DNA of 64,000 bases, taken from UBA1926 sp002337215. Its GTDB lineage: Bacteria > Planctomycetota > Phycisphaerae > Phycisphaerales > UBA1924. The stretch lies in the NCBI GenBank assembly GCA_963973795.1, contig CAXBAF010000022.1, positions 6,686 through 70,685 on the forward strand, given 5' to 3'. A program made the position numbers and the translations under genes. Shown here in pieces: positions 47,456-56,224 of this stretch. Each line of letters starts with the position of its first letter. The first letter of the stretch is position 1. The notes below the pieces were generated by a model. It saw nothing but the letters and a program-made list of their open reading frames with translations, was not told the DNA's origin and did not search any database.

Positions 47456-48757
47456 ATGGCCGACGACGCAGCGGAGAACGCGCACCAATCCGGGACAGGG
47501 GGCGGGACGGGCGAGCACGCCGAGGGCGAGTCTGCTCGGACGATCGGCTGGCGCGATCTGCACCTCTGGCAGATCCAGCCCGTGCGGGACGTGCTGCTCG
47601 CGCTCGCGGTCGTGGGGCTCTTCCTGCTCGGCGAGGCGACGAGCGTGGTCACCGTGCCGCTGCTGCTGGCGATCCTGCTTGCGTACCTGTTCGAGCCGGT
47701 GATCGCCTGGCTGGAAACGAAGACCAGATTCAGCCGGCCCGCGGTGGTGGGGGGGCTGATCGGCGCGACGGTGCTGCTGGTGGTCGTGCCGAGCGTGGTC
47801 GGCATCACGGTGGGGGTGACGCAGTTCGTGGGCCTGCTGGGCTCGACGGGCGACCGCGTCGGGATGGTGTACGAGTCCGTGCGCGCGCCGAACGATGAGC
47901 AGCTCGCCCAGAAGGTGATCGACGAGGCGGGGCCCGCCTGGGGCTGGATCCGCGATCGTCTGCTCGAGAACGGGACCAACGAGGACCTGCAGCCGGTCCT
48001 GAAGTCGCTGACGGATCGGCTCAAAGAGGGCGCGGCGAGCGCGGTGGGCTCGACGGCGGACTTCGGCGTCGAGGCGGTGCAGGGCGTGCTCGCGTTCGTG
48101 GGCGGGGTGTTCAGCGTCGCGTTCGGGATCTTCCTGACCGGGTTCTTCTTCTACTTTGTGTCGACGGGCTGGGTCGGCGTCAAGGGCTTCGCGCGCAACC
48201 TGCTCCCCGAGCGGCACAAGGACCGGATCGTGGACCTCGCGGGCAAGTGCGACGCTGTGATCAGCGGGTTCGTGCGCGGGCGGCTCACGATCGCGTTTTT
48301 CCAGAGCATCGTGTTCAGCGTTGCGTACTTTGTGATCGGTGTCCCCGCGGCGTTCATCGTCGGGCCGGCGGTCGCGATCCTCTCGATCGTGCCCTATCTC
48401 GCGTTGGTGGGCATCCCGATCTCGGTGGGCCTGCTCTGGCTCGAGGGCTACGACGGGCTGCGGGGCAACTGGTGGTGGGTCGTGGGCGCCCCGATGGTGG
48501 TCTACTTTGTGGGCCAGGCCCTCGACGACTACGTGTGGACCCCGATCATCCAGGGCAAGAGCACGAACATGGACACGCCCACGATTCTCTTTGCGACGCT
48601 CGCGGGGGGGGCGCTCTTCGGGGTGTTCGGGATGCTGATCGCGATCCCGATTGCGGCGTGCGTGAAGATCCTGATCGTCGAGTTGCTCTGGCCGGCCTTC
48701 AAGGACTGGGCCGAGGGGCGGAGCGAGGACCCGCTGCCGCTCGAGCGGGCGAAGTGA
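47456..48757 (+). CDS. AI-2E/TqsA-family permease
   Basis: A 433-residue membrane protein with about eight hydrophobic segments and a long central soluble loop, as in the AI-2E transporter (PerM/TqsA/YdiK) family. Features are 'LLLAILLAYLFEPVIAWLE', 'RGRLTIAFFQSIVFSVAYFVIGVPAAFIVG' (split) and 'LDDYVWTPIIQGKSTNMDTPTILFATLAGGALFGVFGMLIAIP' in separate family blocks. Members export diverse substrates or Na+/H+; the substrate here is unknown. There is no Shine-Dalgarno; TAGATT six bases before the ATG suggests a leaderless message. Convergent with the next gene, three bases between stops. Confidence 0.88.
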   Translation: MADDAAENAHQSGTGGGTGEHAEGESARTIGWRDLHLWQIQPVRDVLLALAVVGLFLLGEATSVVTVPLLLAILLAYLFEPVIAWLETKTRFSRPAVVGGLIGATVLLVVVPSVVGITVGVTQFVGLLGSTGDRVGMVYESVRAPNDEQLAQKVIDEAGPAWGWIRDRLLENGTNEDLQPVLKSLTDRLKEGAASAVGSTADFGVEAVQGVLAFVGGVFSVAFGIFLTGFFFYFVSTGWVGVKGFARNLLPERHKDRIVDLAGKCDAVISGFVRGRLTIAFFQSIVFSVAYFVIGVPAAFIVGPAVAILSIVPYLALVGIPISVGLLWLEGYDGLRGNWWWVVGAPMVVYFVGQALDDYVWTPIIQGKSTNMDTPTILFATLAGGALFGVFGMLIAIPIAACVKILIVELLWPAFKDWAEGRSEDPLPLERAK

Positions 48758-48760
48758 GGC

Positions 48761-49333
48761 TCAATCATCGAGGAATGGCAGCAGCTCGGGGGGGATCTGT
48801 TTGAGTCCCCGGCGGGCGGCCTTCGCGACGGCGTAGCGGAGCGAGTCGCGCATGCGCGCATGGACGCGGTCGGTCACGTTCAGCCCTTCGGCCTCCATTG
48901 TGTCGATCGCGAACTTCCAGGCGTGGTATTCCTCGAGGCAGCGGGGCTTGTAGGTCTTGAACCCGATCGCGTGGTGGCCGATCTCGTGCAGGAAGATCGC
49001 GCACGACATGGGACCCTTCGGTTTGGGTGATTCGAGGAGGCGGGCAACGGTTCCGTCCTGGTAGGTCACCTGCCAGGCGACGCCCGACATGCTCGTGCGC
49101 CACTTTCGGACGCGGACGCCGTAGTGCTTGAGCATGCGGCGTTCGAGCTCGGCGTAGCGGGCGGCCATCGAGCCCGGCGCGGGGGCGGTTCTGGGCCGGG
49201 ACTGTGCGCCCGCGGCGGATCGCTTCGGGGCGGGTTTCGGCCTGCGCTTCCGGGTCGGATTTCGGCTCGGCTTGGGGCGCAGCATCTCCCAGAGATTCTG
49301 GGGGAACGGGATGGTGCTGCGGCGTTTGGGCAT
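48761..49333 (-). CDS. Putative zinc metallopeptidase-like protein (HExxH)
   Basis: 190 residues. The first ~55 are basic and Pro-rich and probably disordered. Then comes an alpha/beta domain with HEIGH at 116-120 and downstream acidic residues Glu134/Glu135 in 'CLEEYHAWKFA' that could supply the third zinc ligand, similar in layout to ImmA/IrrE-type or gluzincin-like peptidases. I cannot name the family. It lies 14 bases downstream of fmt on the same strand, so it is probably read with def and fmt. Confidence 0.65.
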   Translation of the reverse strand: MPKRRSTIPFPQNLWEMLRPKPSRNPTRKRRPKPAPKRSAAGAQSRPRTAPAPGSMAARYAELERRMLKHYGVRVRKWRTSMSGVAWQVTYQDGTVARLLESPKPKGPMSCAIFLHEIGHHAIGFKTYKPRCLEEYHAWKFAIDTMEAEGLNVTDRVHARMRDSLRYAVAKAARRGLKQIPPELLPFLDD

Positions 49334-49347
49334 GGTGTTTGATGCGA

Positions 49348-50298
49348 TCAGGTCGCGGGAGGCTGGGTCAGCGTATCGCCTTTCTGCACCGACCTGCCTC
49401 GGGCGAAGTCGGCCCAGGGCATCGGCTTCTTGCCGGGGGGCTGCACCTCGATCGCGCGGAGGGCTGTCCCCGGGGCGCAGGCGATGAGGCCCGACTTTTC
49501 ATCGATGATCGTGCCAGGCGGGTCGGCCCCGTCTCGTTGTTGGGAATCGGCGCGGAGGATCTTCAGGGGCTGGTCGTTGTAGCACACCGTGACGGAGGGC
49601 CAGGGGCTGTAGCCGTTGACCTTGCACCGGCAGATGTCTGCGTCGTCGCGGAAGTCGATCCGACCATCTGACTTGGACATCTTGGGGGCGAGCGTGACCA
49701 GCGATTCGTTCTGTTTGCTTGGCTCGAGGGTGCGGGACTCGTGCCTGGCGAGGACGTCCAGGACGAGATCGGGGCCGTCGGCGGCGAGGAGTTCCTCGAG
49801 GTCCGCCTTGGTCTGGGTTGGTTCGATGGGTCTGCGGGATTGGCCGAGGATCAGCCCGGCGTCCATGCGGTCGGCGAGGGTGATGACGGAGTTCCCGGTC
49901 TCGGCGTCACCCGCGACGATGGCGGCGTTGATGGGGGCGGCGCCGCGCCAGCGGGGGAGGATCGAGGCGTGGAGGTTCATCGAGAAGCGGTCGGCCAGCA
50001 GTTCGGGGCTGAGTTTCTGGCCGAACGCGATGATGACCCAGGCGAGGTCCGGGTCGCCCGCGTTGTGCGCGCGGATCTGGTCCCTGACCTGGGGTTCGTT
50101 GACGTTCTCGGGCTTGTAGATCGGGGTGTCGGGCAGGTGCTCGGCGGCCCACGCGGCGATGGGGGTGGGGGTGAGCGACTTGCCCCGTCCCGCCTTGCGG
50201 TCGGGCTGGGTGACGACGGCGGTGATGGTGTGCTGCTGCGCCAGCGCGGTGAGCGTGGGGAGGCCGAACGCGCCGGATCCGAAGTAGATGATGTTCAC
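49348..50298 (-). CDS. fmt: Methionyl-tRNA formyltransferase
   Basis: Formylates initiator Met-tRNA using 10-formyl-THF. 316 residues, normal length. N-terminal motif 'IIYFGSGAFGLPTL', the hydrolase/transferase block 'SMNLHASILPRWRGAAPI', and catalytic Asp in 'ITLADRMDAGLILGQ'. A C-terminal OB-like domain contains 'RCKVNGYSPWPSVTV'. The start is GTG at 50298. It lies 27 bases downstream of def, the usual def-fmt pair. An initiator tRNA gene is at the far end of this window. Confidence 0.95.
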   Translation of the reverse strand: MNIIYFGSGAFGLPTLTALAQQHTITAVVTQPDRKAGRGKSLTPTPIAAWAAEHLPDTPIYKPENVNEPQVRDQIRAHNAGDPDLAWVIIAFGQKLSPELLADRFSMNLHASILPRWRGAAPINAAIVAGDAETGNSVITLADRMDAGLILGQSRRPIEPTQTKADLEELLAADGPDLVLDVLARHESRTLEPSKQNESLVTLAPKMSKSDGRIDFRDDADICRCKVNGYSPWPSVTVCYNDQPLKILRADSQQRDGADPPGTIIDEKSGLIACAPGTALRAIEVQPPGKKPMPWADFARGRSVQKGDTLTQPPAT

Positions 50299-50325
50299 GG
50301 GGCGGGGCCTCTGTTCTCGGCGACG

Positions 50326-50943
50326 CTACTTGATCGCGGCGTTTTCGAGTTTCTCGAGTTTGGTGCGGATGCGGAGACGGTCGGGTTTGGTCATCCGGTC
50401 GAGGATGAGGACGCCGTCGAGGTGGTCGGCCTCGTGCTGCCAGCAGCGGGCGAGCAATCCGGTTGCTTTTCGGGTGATCCGATCGCCGTTCCGGTCGGTA
50501 TAGGCCATGGTGATGGTGGGTGGGCGCGCGACGTCGCCGAAGACACCGGGGAGGCTGAGGCAGCCTTCTTCCATGAACTCGCGGTCGCCCTGGGGCCTTG
50601 AGAGAACGGGGTTGATGTAGATCTCTGGTCCATCGGTGGCGGTTTGGATGGCCGAGTCGGTGTCGAGGTTGCGCTCGTCGTCGGCGGGCACGTCGGCCAC
50701 GAATAGTCGCCATGAGAGGCCCACCTGCGGGGCTGCGAGGCCGATGCCGGGCGCGTCGCGCATGAGCTGGATCATTTTTTCACCGGCGGCGACGATGGGT
50801 GCGATCGCGGCGGGGTCGGCGTCGATGTTCGCGGCTTTCCTGCGGAGCACATCGGCGGGATAGTGGACGATCGTGAGCATCGCGGGGTCGACGTCCGCCG
50901 GGGGCGGGTTTGGTGTATCGGGCTTGTGGGGCATACACAGCAT
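50326..50943 (-). CDS. def: Peptide deformylase
   Basis: Removes the N-formyl group from new proteins. 205 residues with the three deformylase motifs: 'GIGLAAPQVG', 'EEGCLSLPG' and 'QHEADHLDG' (Cys and two His as metal ligands, Glu catalytic). The family normally begins at 'MLTIVHYPADVLRR' (residue 22 here), so the first 21 residues, Pro-rich, may be extra or the real start may be internal at 50880. First gene of def-fmt. Confidence 0.95.
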   Translation of the reverse strand: MLCMPHKPDTPNPPPADVDPAMLTIVHYPADVLRRKAANIDADPAAIAPIVAAGEKMIQLMRDAPGIGLAAPQVGLSWRLFVADVPADDERNLDTDSAIQTATDGPEIYINPVLSRPQGDREFMEEGCLSLPGVFGDVARPPTITMAYTDRNGDRITRKATGLLARCWQHEADHLDGVLILDRMTKPDRLRIRTKLEKLENAAIK

Positions 50944-51237
50944 CCTAGAACAGGGCGTCGGGATTGGTTGGCGTGCCGTCGGGTCAGATCGCGGGCCGGG
51001 ACTGGTATTGGGGTTGGGGCCGGGATCGGCATGGAAGCTGGATCGGGTGCGGATTCGCCGCGGGTGCCTCTCAGCGGGTCGCTCGCGCTAAACTGATGGT
51101 CTCCCGTTGCCGAGCCCAGACCGGGCTTGGTGGGGGGACGCAAGGGCGGGGCGAGTTGTTGGGGGTTGGGTGCTCGGCCTCGCCGGGCGGCGGAAGAATG
51201 AAGACGGGTGCCCTGCGCCCGATGGGAGTGTTGGGCT

Positions 51238-52731
51238 TTGGCGCTATTCGGAAAGAAAAAAGGCGACGACGCGGGCAACGGCGACGGTGGCGATGGAACC
51301 CCCGGGAACGGTGGTTTCAGCCCCGAGAAGGCGCGGGTGTTCTTCGATCGGGCGAAGACAACGCACGACACGCTGAACTATCCGTACGCCGCCCAGCTCT
51401 GGCTCAACGGGCTCGCGCAGGACCCGTCGAGCATCGAGGGCTTCCAGGGGTTCTTCAATTCGATCCAGGCGTACGCCAACGAAGAGGGCAAGAAGGCGAA
51501 CGGCAAGGAGATCGGCAAGGGCCTGAGCGGGCAGGGGCAGATTCTCAAGTATCAGCAAGCGCTGCTCAACTGGGGGCTCAAGCCCACGAGCGGGTCGGCG
51601 ACGCTCAAGGCGGCGGAAGCGTCGGCGGGGCTCGGGCTGACGGAGATCACGACGATTCTTGGTCAGCGGGCGATGCAGTTCGCGCGGCAGGAAGAGAAGC
51701 CGAAAAAGGACGTGTGGGTCAAGCTGCTGGACATCTTCGACCAGGCCGATGCGTTCGACCTCGCGGTTGAGGCCGGTCAGACGGCGATGAACCTCGATCC
51801 GTCGGACGGGAATCTCGCGGCGCGTGTCAAAGAGATGCTCGCGTCATCGGCGATCAAGCGGGGCAAGTTCGAGGAGACGAAGGGCCAGGAGGGGGGCTTC
51901 CGTCAGAGCATCCGCGACGCGGGGAAGCAGCAGGACCTCGAGGCGGAGGACGCGATCGTCAAGACGGGCGACGTGAAAGACCGTCTGGTGGCGGTGAAGA
52001 AGAAGGAATACGAGGAGCGTCCGGACGATCAGCCGACGGTCGAGGCCTACGCGCGGGCGCTGCTCGATCGGGGCAAGCCGCAGGACGAGCTCAAGGCATT
52101 GCTGCTGTTCAAGAAGGCTTTTGAGGAGACGGGTCAGTTCCGCATGCGGCAGCGGCAGGGCGAGGTGCAGCTGCGCATCGACCGGCGGATGATCCGGACA
52201 CTCAAGGCGCAGGCGGCGGCGAAGCCGGACGATGAGAAGATCGCCTCGAAGCTCGCGGACGCCATCAAGGCGATGCAGGACAAGCAGGTCGAGGAGTTGA
52301 AGCTCCAGGTCGAAAACTACCCGACGAACATGGGGATCAAGTTCGAGCTCGGCAAGATCCTCCACGAGAAGGGCGAGCACAACGAGGCGATCGGGCTGTT
52401 CCAGAAGGCCGAGGAAGACCCCCAGCACCGCAAGGCCGTGCTGCGGTACAAGGCCGAGGCGTTCCACGCGATCGGCTGGGCGGCCGAGGCGATCGACACC
52501 TATCGGGCGGCGCTGGATGGCGTGGGCGACGAGGGGAGCGAGATCGCGATGGAACTCCGGTACGGCCTGCTGACGGCGCTGCAGGAGAAGGCGGACGGCG
52601 ATCGGGATATCGGTGCGGCGGAAGAGGCCGACCGGATCGCGTCACAGATCGCGATGAAGCGTTTCGATTACAGGGACATTGTGGAGCGGCGGCAGGCGAT
52701 CAAGGACCTGATCAAGGAACTGCGGGCCTGA
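51238..52731 (+). CDS. TPR-like repeat protein
   Basis: About 497 residues, soluble, rich in helix-turn-helix repeats. Canonical TPR-like sequences appear near the C-terminus ('FELGKILHEKGEHNEAIGLFQKAEEDP' and 'YKAEAFHAIGWAAEAIDTYRAAL', each one repeat) and in the middle ('DQADAFDLAVEAGQTAMNLDP'). The N-terminus is a Gly-rich linker (GDDAGNGDGGDG). I prefer the TTG at 51238 (GGGAG nine bases upstream) because 'LALFGKKKGDD' resembles a natural start; an ATG at 51208 is possible. It lies 34 bases before kdsB. Its function is unknown; a scaffolding role is typical for such proteins. Confidence 0.75.
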   Translation: MALFGKKKGDDAGNGDGGDGTPGNGGFSPEKARVFFDRAKTTHDTLNYPYAAQLWLNGLAQDPSSIEGFQGFFNSIQAYANEEGKKANGKEIGKGLSGQGQILKYQQALLNWGLKPTSGSATLKAAEASAGLGLTEITTILGQRAMQFARQEEKPKKDVWVKLLDIFDQADAFDLAVEAGQTAMNLDPSDGNLAARVKEMLASSAIKRGKFEETKGQEGGFRQSIRDAGKQQDLEAEDAIVKTGDVKDRLVAVKKKEYEERPDDQPTVEAYARALLDRGKPQDELKALLLFKKAFEETGQFRMRQRQGEVQLRIDRRMIRTLKAQAAAKPDDEKIASKLADAIKAMQDKQVEELKLQVENYPTNMGIKFELGKILHEKGEHNEAIGLFQKAEEDPQHRKAVLRYKAEAFHAIGWAAEAIDTYRAALDGVGDEGSEIAMELRYGLLTALQEKADGDRDIGAAEEADRIASQIAMKRFDYRDIVERRQAIKDLIKELRA

Positions 52732-52765
52732 CGCGGGCCGCGGGTTCTCTGCAGGAGGTCCTCTG

Positions 52766-53518
52766 ATGAGCAAAGCGACGGCGATCATCCCGGCCCGCAT
52801 GGGCTCGACGCGATTCCCCGGCAAGGCCCTCGCGGCCGAGACCGGGACGCCGATGGTGGTCCACGTGTGTCAGCAGGCGGCGCAGGCCGAGTCGATCGAC
52901 CAGGTCGTCGTGGCGACGGACGCCGACGAGATCGCGGACGCGGTGGTCGAGGCGGGGTTCGGGGCGGTGATGACGGGGAATCACCCGAACGGCACGAGCC
53001 GGCTGTCGGAGGCCGGGGAACTCCTGGGTCTGGACGAGTCTGCGATCGTCGTGAACGTCCAGGGCGATGAGCCTGAGGTGGACCCGGGGCTGATCGATGC
53101 GGCGATTCTGGCGCTGGCGAGCGGGGCGTCTGTGGGGACGGTGGCGGTGCCGTTCGGCGAGGGCGAAGACCCGGCGGATCCGAACATCGTCAAGGCGATC
53201 GTGGGTGTTGTTGGGAAGAAGAAGATCGCGCCGGGGCTTCTGTTCACGCGGGGCGTGACGCCGTACCGGCGGGATGAGTCGATCGAGATCACGCCGCTGA
53301 AGCATGTCGGGCTGTATGCGTACAGCCTCGGCAGCCTTTTCGGGTATCTGTCGATGAAGCCGACCCCGCTGGAGCAGGCCGAGCAATTGGAGCAGTTGCG
53401 TTGGCTGGAACACGGGCTTCGCATCGCGGTGGCGGTCCGGGAAAGTGCGCCGGTGGGGATCGATACGCCGGAGGAATACGCGGCTTTTGTGAAAAGGTGG
53501 GGCTCGTCTCGGGGTTGA
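52766..53518 (+). CDS. kdsB: 3-deoxy-manno-octulosonate cytidylyltransferase
   Basis: Makes CMP-Kdo for lipopolysaccharide. 250 residues, normal length. The N-terminal nucleotide-binding motif is 'AIIPARMGSTRFPGKALA', followed by 'VVATDADEIADAV', 'GTSRLSEAGELL', 'NVQGDEPEVDPGLID' and 'KHVGLYAYS' in the expected order. RBS AGGAGG lies seven bases before the ATG. It needs CTP, which the following gene supplies. Confidence 0.94.
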   Translation: MSKATAIIPARMGSTRFPGKALAAETGTPMVVHVCQQAAQAESIDQVVVATDADEIADAVVEAGFGAVMTGNHPNGTSRLSEAGELLGLDESAIVVNVQGDEPEVDPGLIDAAILALASGASVGTVAVPFGEGEDPADPNIVKAIVGVVGKKKIAPGLLFTRGVTPYRRDESIEITPLKHVGLYAYSLGSLFGYLSMKPTPLEQAEQLEQLRWLEHGLRIAVAVRESAPVGIDTPEEYAAFVKRWGSSRG

Positions 53519-53555
53519 GGCTGCCAATCGGCGCGCCGATTTGGTACGATCGGAC

Positions 53556-55574
53556 ATGCCCCACTCGGAAATCGAGCCGCGATCGTCTCGCCAGCAACCT
53601 TTGACCCGGTCTGGGACCCACTCCGGGAACCAGACGGGGAATCAGTCGGGGAATCGGTCTGATTCCAGATCTGGTCGGAGGGGCAATCCCCCCACGCCGT
53701 CGGACGAGACCGGGGCGGGGGGCGACTCGCTGCTGGGGCGGGCGGGTCATAGCCGATCGACGAGCACGGAGTTTTACAGCCCGATGCCCGATGGGTACCG
53801 CCCCGGGTTTCACAAGTATGTGTTCGTCGTCGGGACGGTGATGAGCGGGCTGGGCAAGGGGATCTTCGCCTCGAGCCTCGCGAAGATGCTCAAAGACAAG
53901 GGGCTGACGGTCGCGCCGATCAAGATGGAGGGCTACCTCAATCTCGACTCGGGCACGCTGAATCCCTACCGGCACGGCGAGGTGTTCGTCCTCGATGATG
54001 GCACCGAATGCGACATGGACCTGGGCACCTACGAGCGGATGCTCGACCAGAACCTGACGCGCCGCAACTTCGTGACCAGCGGGCAGATCTACCACGAGAT
54101 CCTCGACCGCGAGCGGCAGGGGGTCTATCTCGGGCGCGACGTGCAGATGATCCCGCACGTCACGGGCGAGGTGAAGCGCAAGCTGCGGGAACTGGCGCTG
54201 CGGGGCGATGGGACCAACCCTGCGGACGTTGTGTTCGTCGAGGTGGGCGGCACCGTCGGCGATTACGAGAACGGTTTCTACATCGAGGCGCTGCGGGAGT
54301 TGGCGTTCGAGGAGGGCCCCGAGTCGTGCTGCTTCGTGGCGCTGACGTATGTCATCGAGCCGCAGACGCTGGGCGAGCAGAAGAGCAAAGCGGCGCAGCT
54401 CGGCATCAAGCGGTTGATGGAGGCGGGCGTGCAGCCGCAGGTGCTGGCGTGCCGCGCGGGTCGTCGTGTCGACTCGAACGTGCTCGAGAAGATCGCGATG
54501 TTCAGCAACGTGCCGATGCGTCGGGTGTTCAGCATGCACGACCGCGAGAGCATCTACACGATCCCCGACGACATGCGTCAGGAGGGGCTCGATCGCGAGA
54601 TCATGAGCCTGATCGGGCTGCACGACCGGGTGGACGCGGTGCACGAGGACAAGGCCCGGCGGACGTGGGGCGGGTTCGTTGACAAGCTGACGGGCCCGCG
54701 CGAGCGGGAGATCACGGTCGGCATCACCGGCAAGTACGCCGAGCTGCGGGACGCGTACGCGTCGATCGATAAGTCGCTCGAGCACTGCGGCGCGCACCTG
54801 AACGTCAAGATCCAGCAGCGGTGGATCGACACGACCGACATGACCGACGCGAACGTCGCCGACCGGCTCGCGGGGCTCGACGGCGTGATCGTGCCCGGCG
54901 GGTTCGGCTCGCGGGGTGTCGAGGGCAAGATCGCGTGCGTGAAGCACTGCCGCGAGAACCGGGTGCCCTACCTGGGCATCTGCCTGGGCTTCCAGGTCGC
55001 GGTCATCGAGTTCGCGCGCAACGTGCTCGGGATCGCCGACGCGACGAGCACCGAGTTCGATCCCGAATCGGCGAGCGCCGTCATCAGCGAGCTGCCCGAG
55101 CAGAAAGAGATCGAGGGGCTGGGCGGCACGATGCGGCTCGGCGCCCAAGACGTGAAAGTGACCGCGGGATCGCTCGCGTCCTTCCTGCACGGCGGGAAGA
55201 CCAGCATCCACGAACGCTTCCGCCACCGCTACGAGGTCGAGCCCGCGTGGATCGAGCGGCTCGAGGCCGCGGGGATGATCTTCAGCGGGCGTCACCCCGA
55301 TGTCCCGATCATGCAGATGCTCGAGCTGCCGCAGGTCGCGGATTCGGGCCCGGACGGGGACCGCCCTGAGATCAGCCATCCCTACTTCGTCGGGGCGCAG
55401 TTCCACCCGGAGCTGACGAGCCGGCCTCTGAACCCGCAGCCGGTGTTCATGGGTCTGGTCGCCGCGTCGATTCTCGAGAAGTACCGCGCCGACGACGACG
55501 CGTCGGCGAAGATCTCGAAAGACCCCGCGATCAAGCGGTGGTCCCGGATGCAGAAGTCGGGGCAGACCGTTTGA
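53556..55574 (+). CDS. pyrG: CTP synthase with extended N-terminus
   Basis: Converts UTP to CTP with glutamine and ATP. 672 residues; usual enzymes have about 540. The extra is an N-terminal low-complexity stretch of about 85 residues, partly built from a 12-base repeat. Synthetase domain: 'KYVFVVGTVMSGLGKGIFAS' (P-loop), 'NLDSGTLNPYRHGEVFV', 'EVGGTVGDYEN'; several of these differ from the widespread consensus ('DPYLNVDPGTM'). Glutaminase domain: nucleophile in 'GICLGFQVAVIEFARN' and His/Glu in 'AQFHPELTSRP'. ATG at 53556 is preferred over an upstream TTG. Confidence 0.93.
   Translation: MPHSEIEPRSSRQQPLTRSGTHSGNQTGNQSGNRSDSRSGRRGNPPTPSDETGAGGDSLLGRAGHSRSTSTEFYSPMPDGYRPGFHKYVFVVGTVMSGLGKGIFASSLAKMLKDKGLTVAPIKMEGYLNLDSGTLNPYRHGEVFVLDDGTECDMDLGTYERMLDQNLTRRNFVTSGQIYHEILDRERQGVYLGRDVQMIPHVTGEVKRKLRELALRGDGTNPADVVFVEVGGTVGDYENGFYIEALRELAFEEGPESCCFVALTYVIEPQTLGEQKSKAAQLGIKRLMEAGVQPQVLACRAGRRVDSNVLEKIAMFSNVPMRRVFSMHDRESIYTIPDDMRQEGLDREIMSLIGLHDRVDAVHEDKARRTWGGFVDKLTGPREREITVGITGKYAELRDAYASIDKSLEHCGAHLNVKIQQRWIDTTDMTDANVADRLAGLDGVIVPGGFGSRGVEGKIACVKHCRENRVPYLGICLGFQVAVIEFARNVLGIADATSTEFDPESASAVISELPEQKEIEGLGGTMRLGAQDVKVTAGSLASFLHGGKTSIHERFRHRYEVEPAWIERLEAAGMIFSGRHPDVPIMQMLELPQVADSGPDGDRPEISHPYFVGAQFHPELTSRPLNPQPVFMGLVAASILEKYRADDDASAKISKDPAIKRWSRMQKSGQTV
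53625..53660 (+). repeat. Three tandem 12-base repeats inside the pyrG 5' end
   Basis: GGGAACCAGACG, GGGAATCAGTCG and GGGAATCGGTCT in a row, encoding a Gly-Asn-Gln/Arg-Thr/Ser repeat in the disordered N-terminal extension. Confidence 0.85.
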
Positions 55575-55624
55575 AGTCACCGGCTTTGGACTGTGGGCCG
55601 GACTCGGCCAATCGGGATCGGTCG

Positions 55625-56221
55625 TCAAACCCGGTCATCCGATCCCGGTCGATCGAACGAGGCGTCGGGCGGGTGGGCGGCGCGTTCGTCGCTGAGCTCG
55701 AAGAATGACTGCGGGCCGAACCCGCCCATGCTCCCGATGACGCTTGTCGGGAACTGCTCGCGCAGGTTCGAGTAGTCGCGGACATTCGCGTTGTAGAACC
55801 GCCGCGTGGCCGCGAGCCGGTCCTCGGTGTTCACGAGTTCATCGTGAAGCTCTCGGAAGTGCCCGTCCGCCTTGAGCTCGGGGTAGTCTTCGGCGATCGC
55901 CAGCAGGCGGGTCAGCGAGGACTCGAGCGCGCGCTCGTCGGCCGACTGGCTCACTGGCGAACTGTCGTTCGCGAGCGCTCTGTTCCGCCGCTCGACGACC
56001 GCTCCGAGCGTCTCCCGTTCGTGGGCCGCGTAGCCCCGGACCGTTTCAACGAGGTTGGGGATCAGGTCGTACCGGCGTTGGAGCTCGACGCGGATGCCGG
56101 CCCAGCTCTCGCGGATGTGATTGCGGAGGCGCACGAAGCGGTTGTAGATCGCGAACGCCCAGATCATCACCAGCAGCGATGGAAGCCCGACGAGCACGAT
56201 CACGATGATGAGCGGTTCCAC
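55625..56221 (-). CDS. lemA: LemA-family protein
   Basis: 198 residues with one N-terminal membrane helix (5-26) and the LemA four-helix domain. Family landmarks are 'AIYNRFVRLRNHIRESWAGIRVELQRRYDLIPNLVETVRGYA' (in pieces) and 'NVRDYSNLREQFPTSVIGSMGGFGPQSFFEL'-type end, broken by the linker. The C-terminus has a short acidic Asp/Arg tail. LemA proteins have no proven biochemical role; they often precede a second membrane protein, as here. Start 56221 lies three bases after the upstream gene's stop on the minus strand. Confidence 0.92.
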   Translation of the reverse strand: MEPLIIVIVLVGLPSLLVMIWAFAIYNRFVRLRNHIRESWAGIRVELQRRYDLIPNLVETVRGYAAHERETLGAVVERRNRALANDSSPVSQSADERALESSLTRLLAIAEDYPELKADGHFRELHDELVNTEDRLAATRRFYNANVRDYSNLREQFPTSVIGSMGGFGPQSFFELSDERAAHPPDASFDRPGSDDRV

Positions 56222-56224
56222 GGG

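Noticed and set aside
53289..55628. Open frame of 779 codons antisense to pyrG and kdsB
   Set aside because: The sense strand encodes full CTP synthase; the antisense product is Arg/Asp/His-rich without domains.
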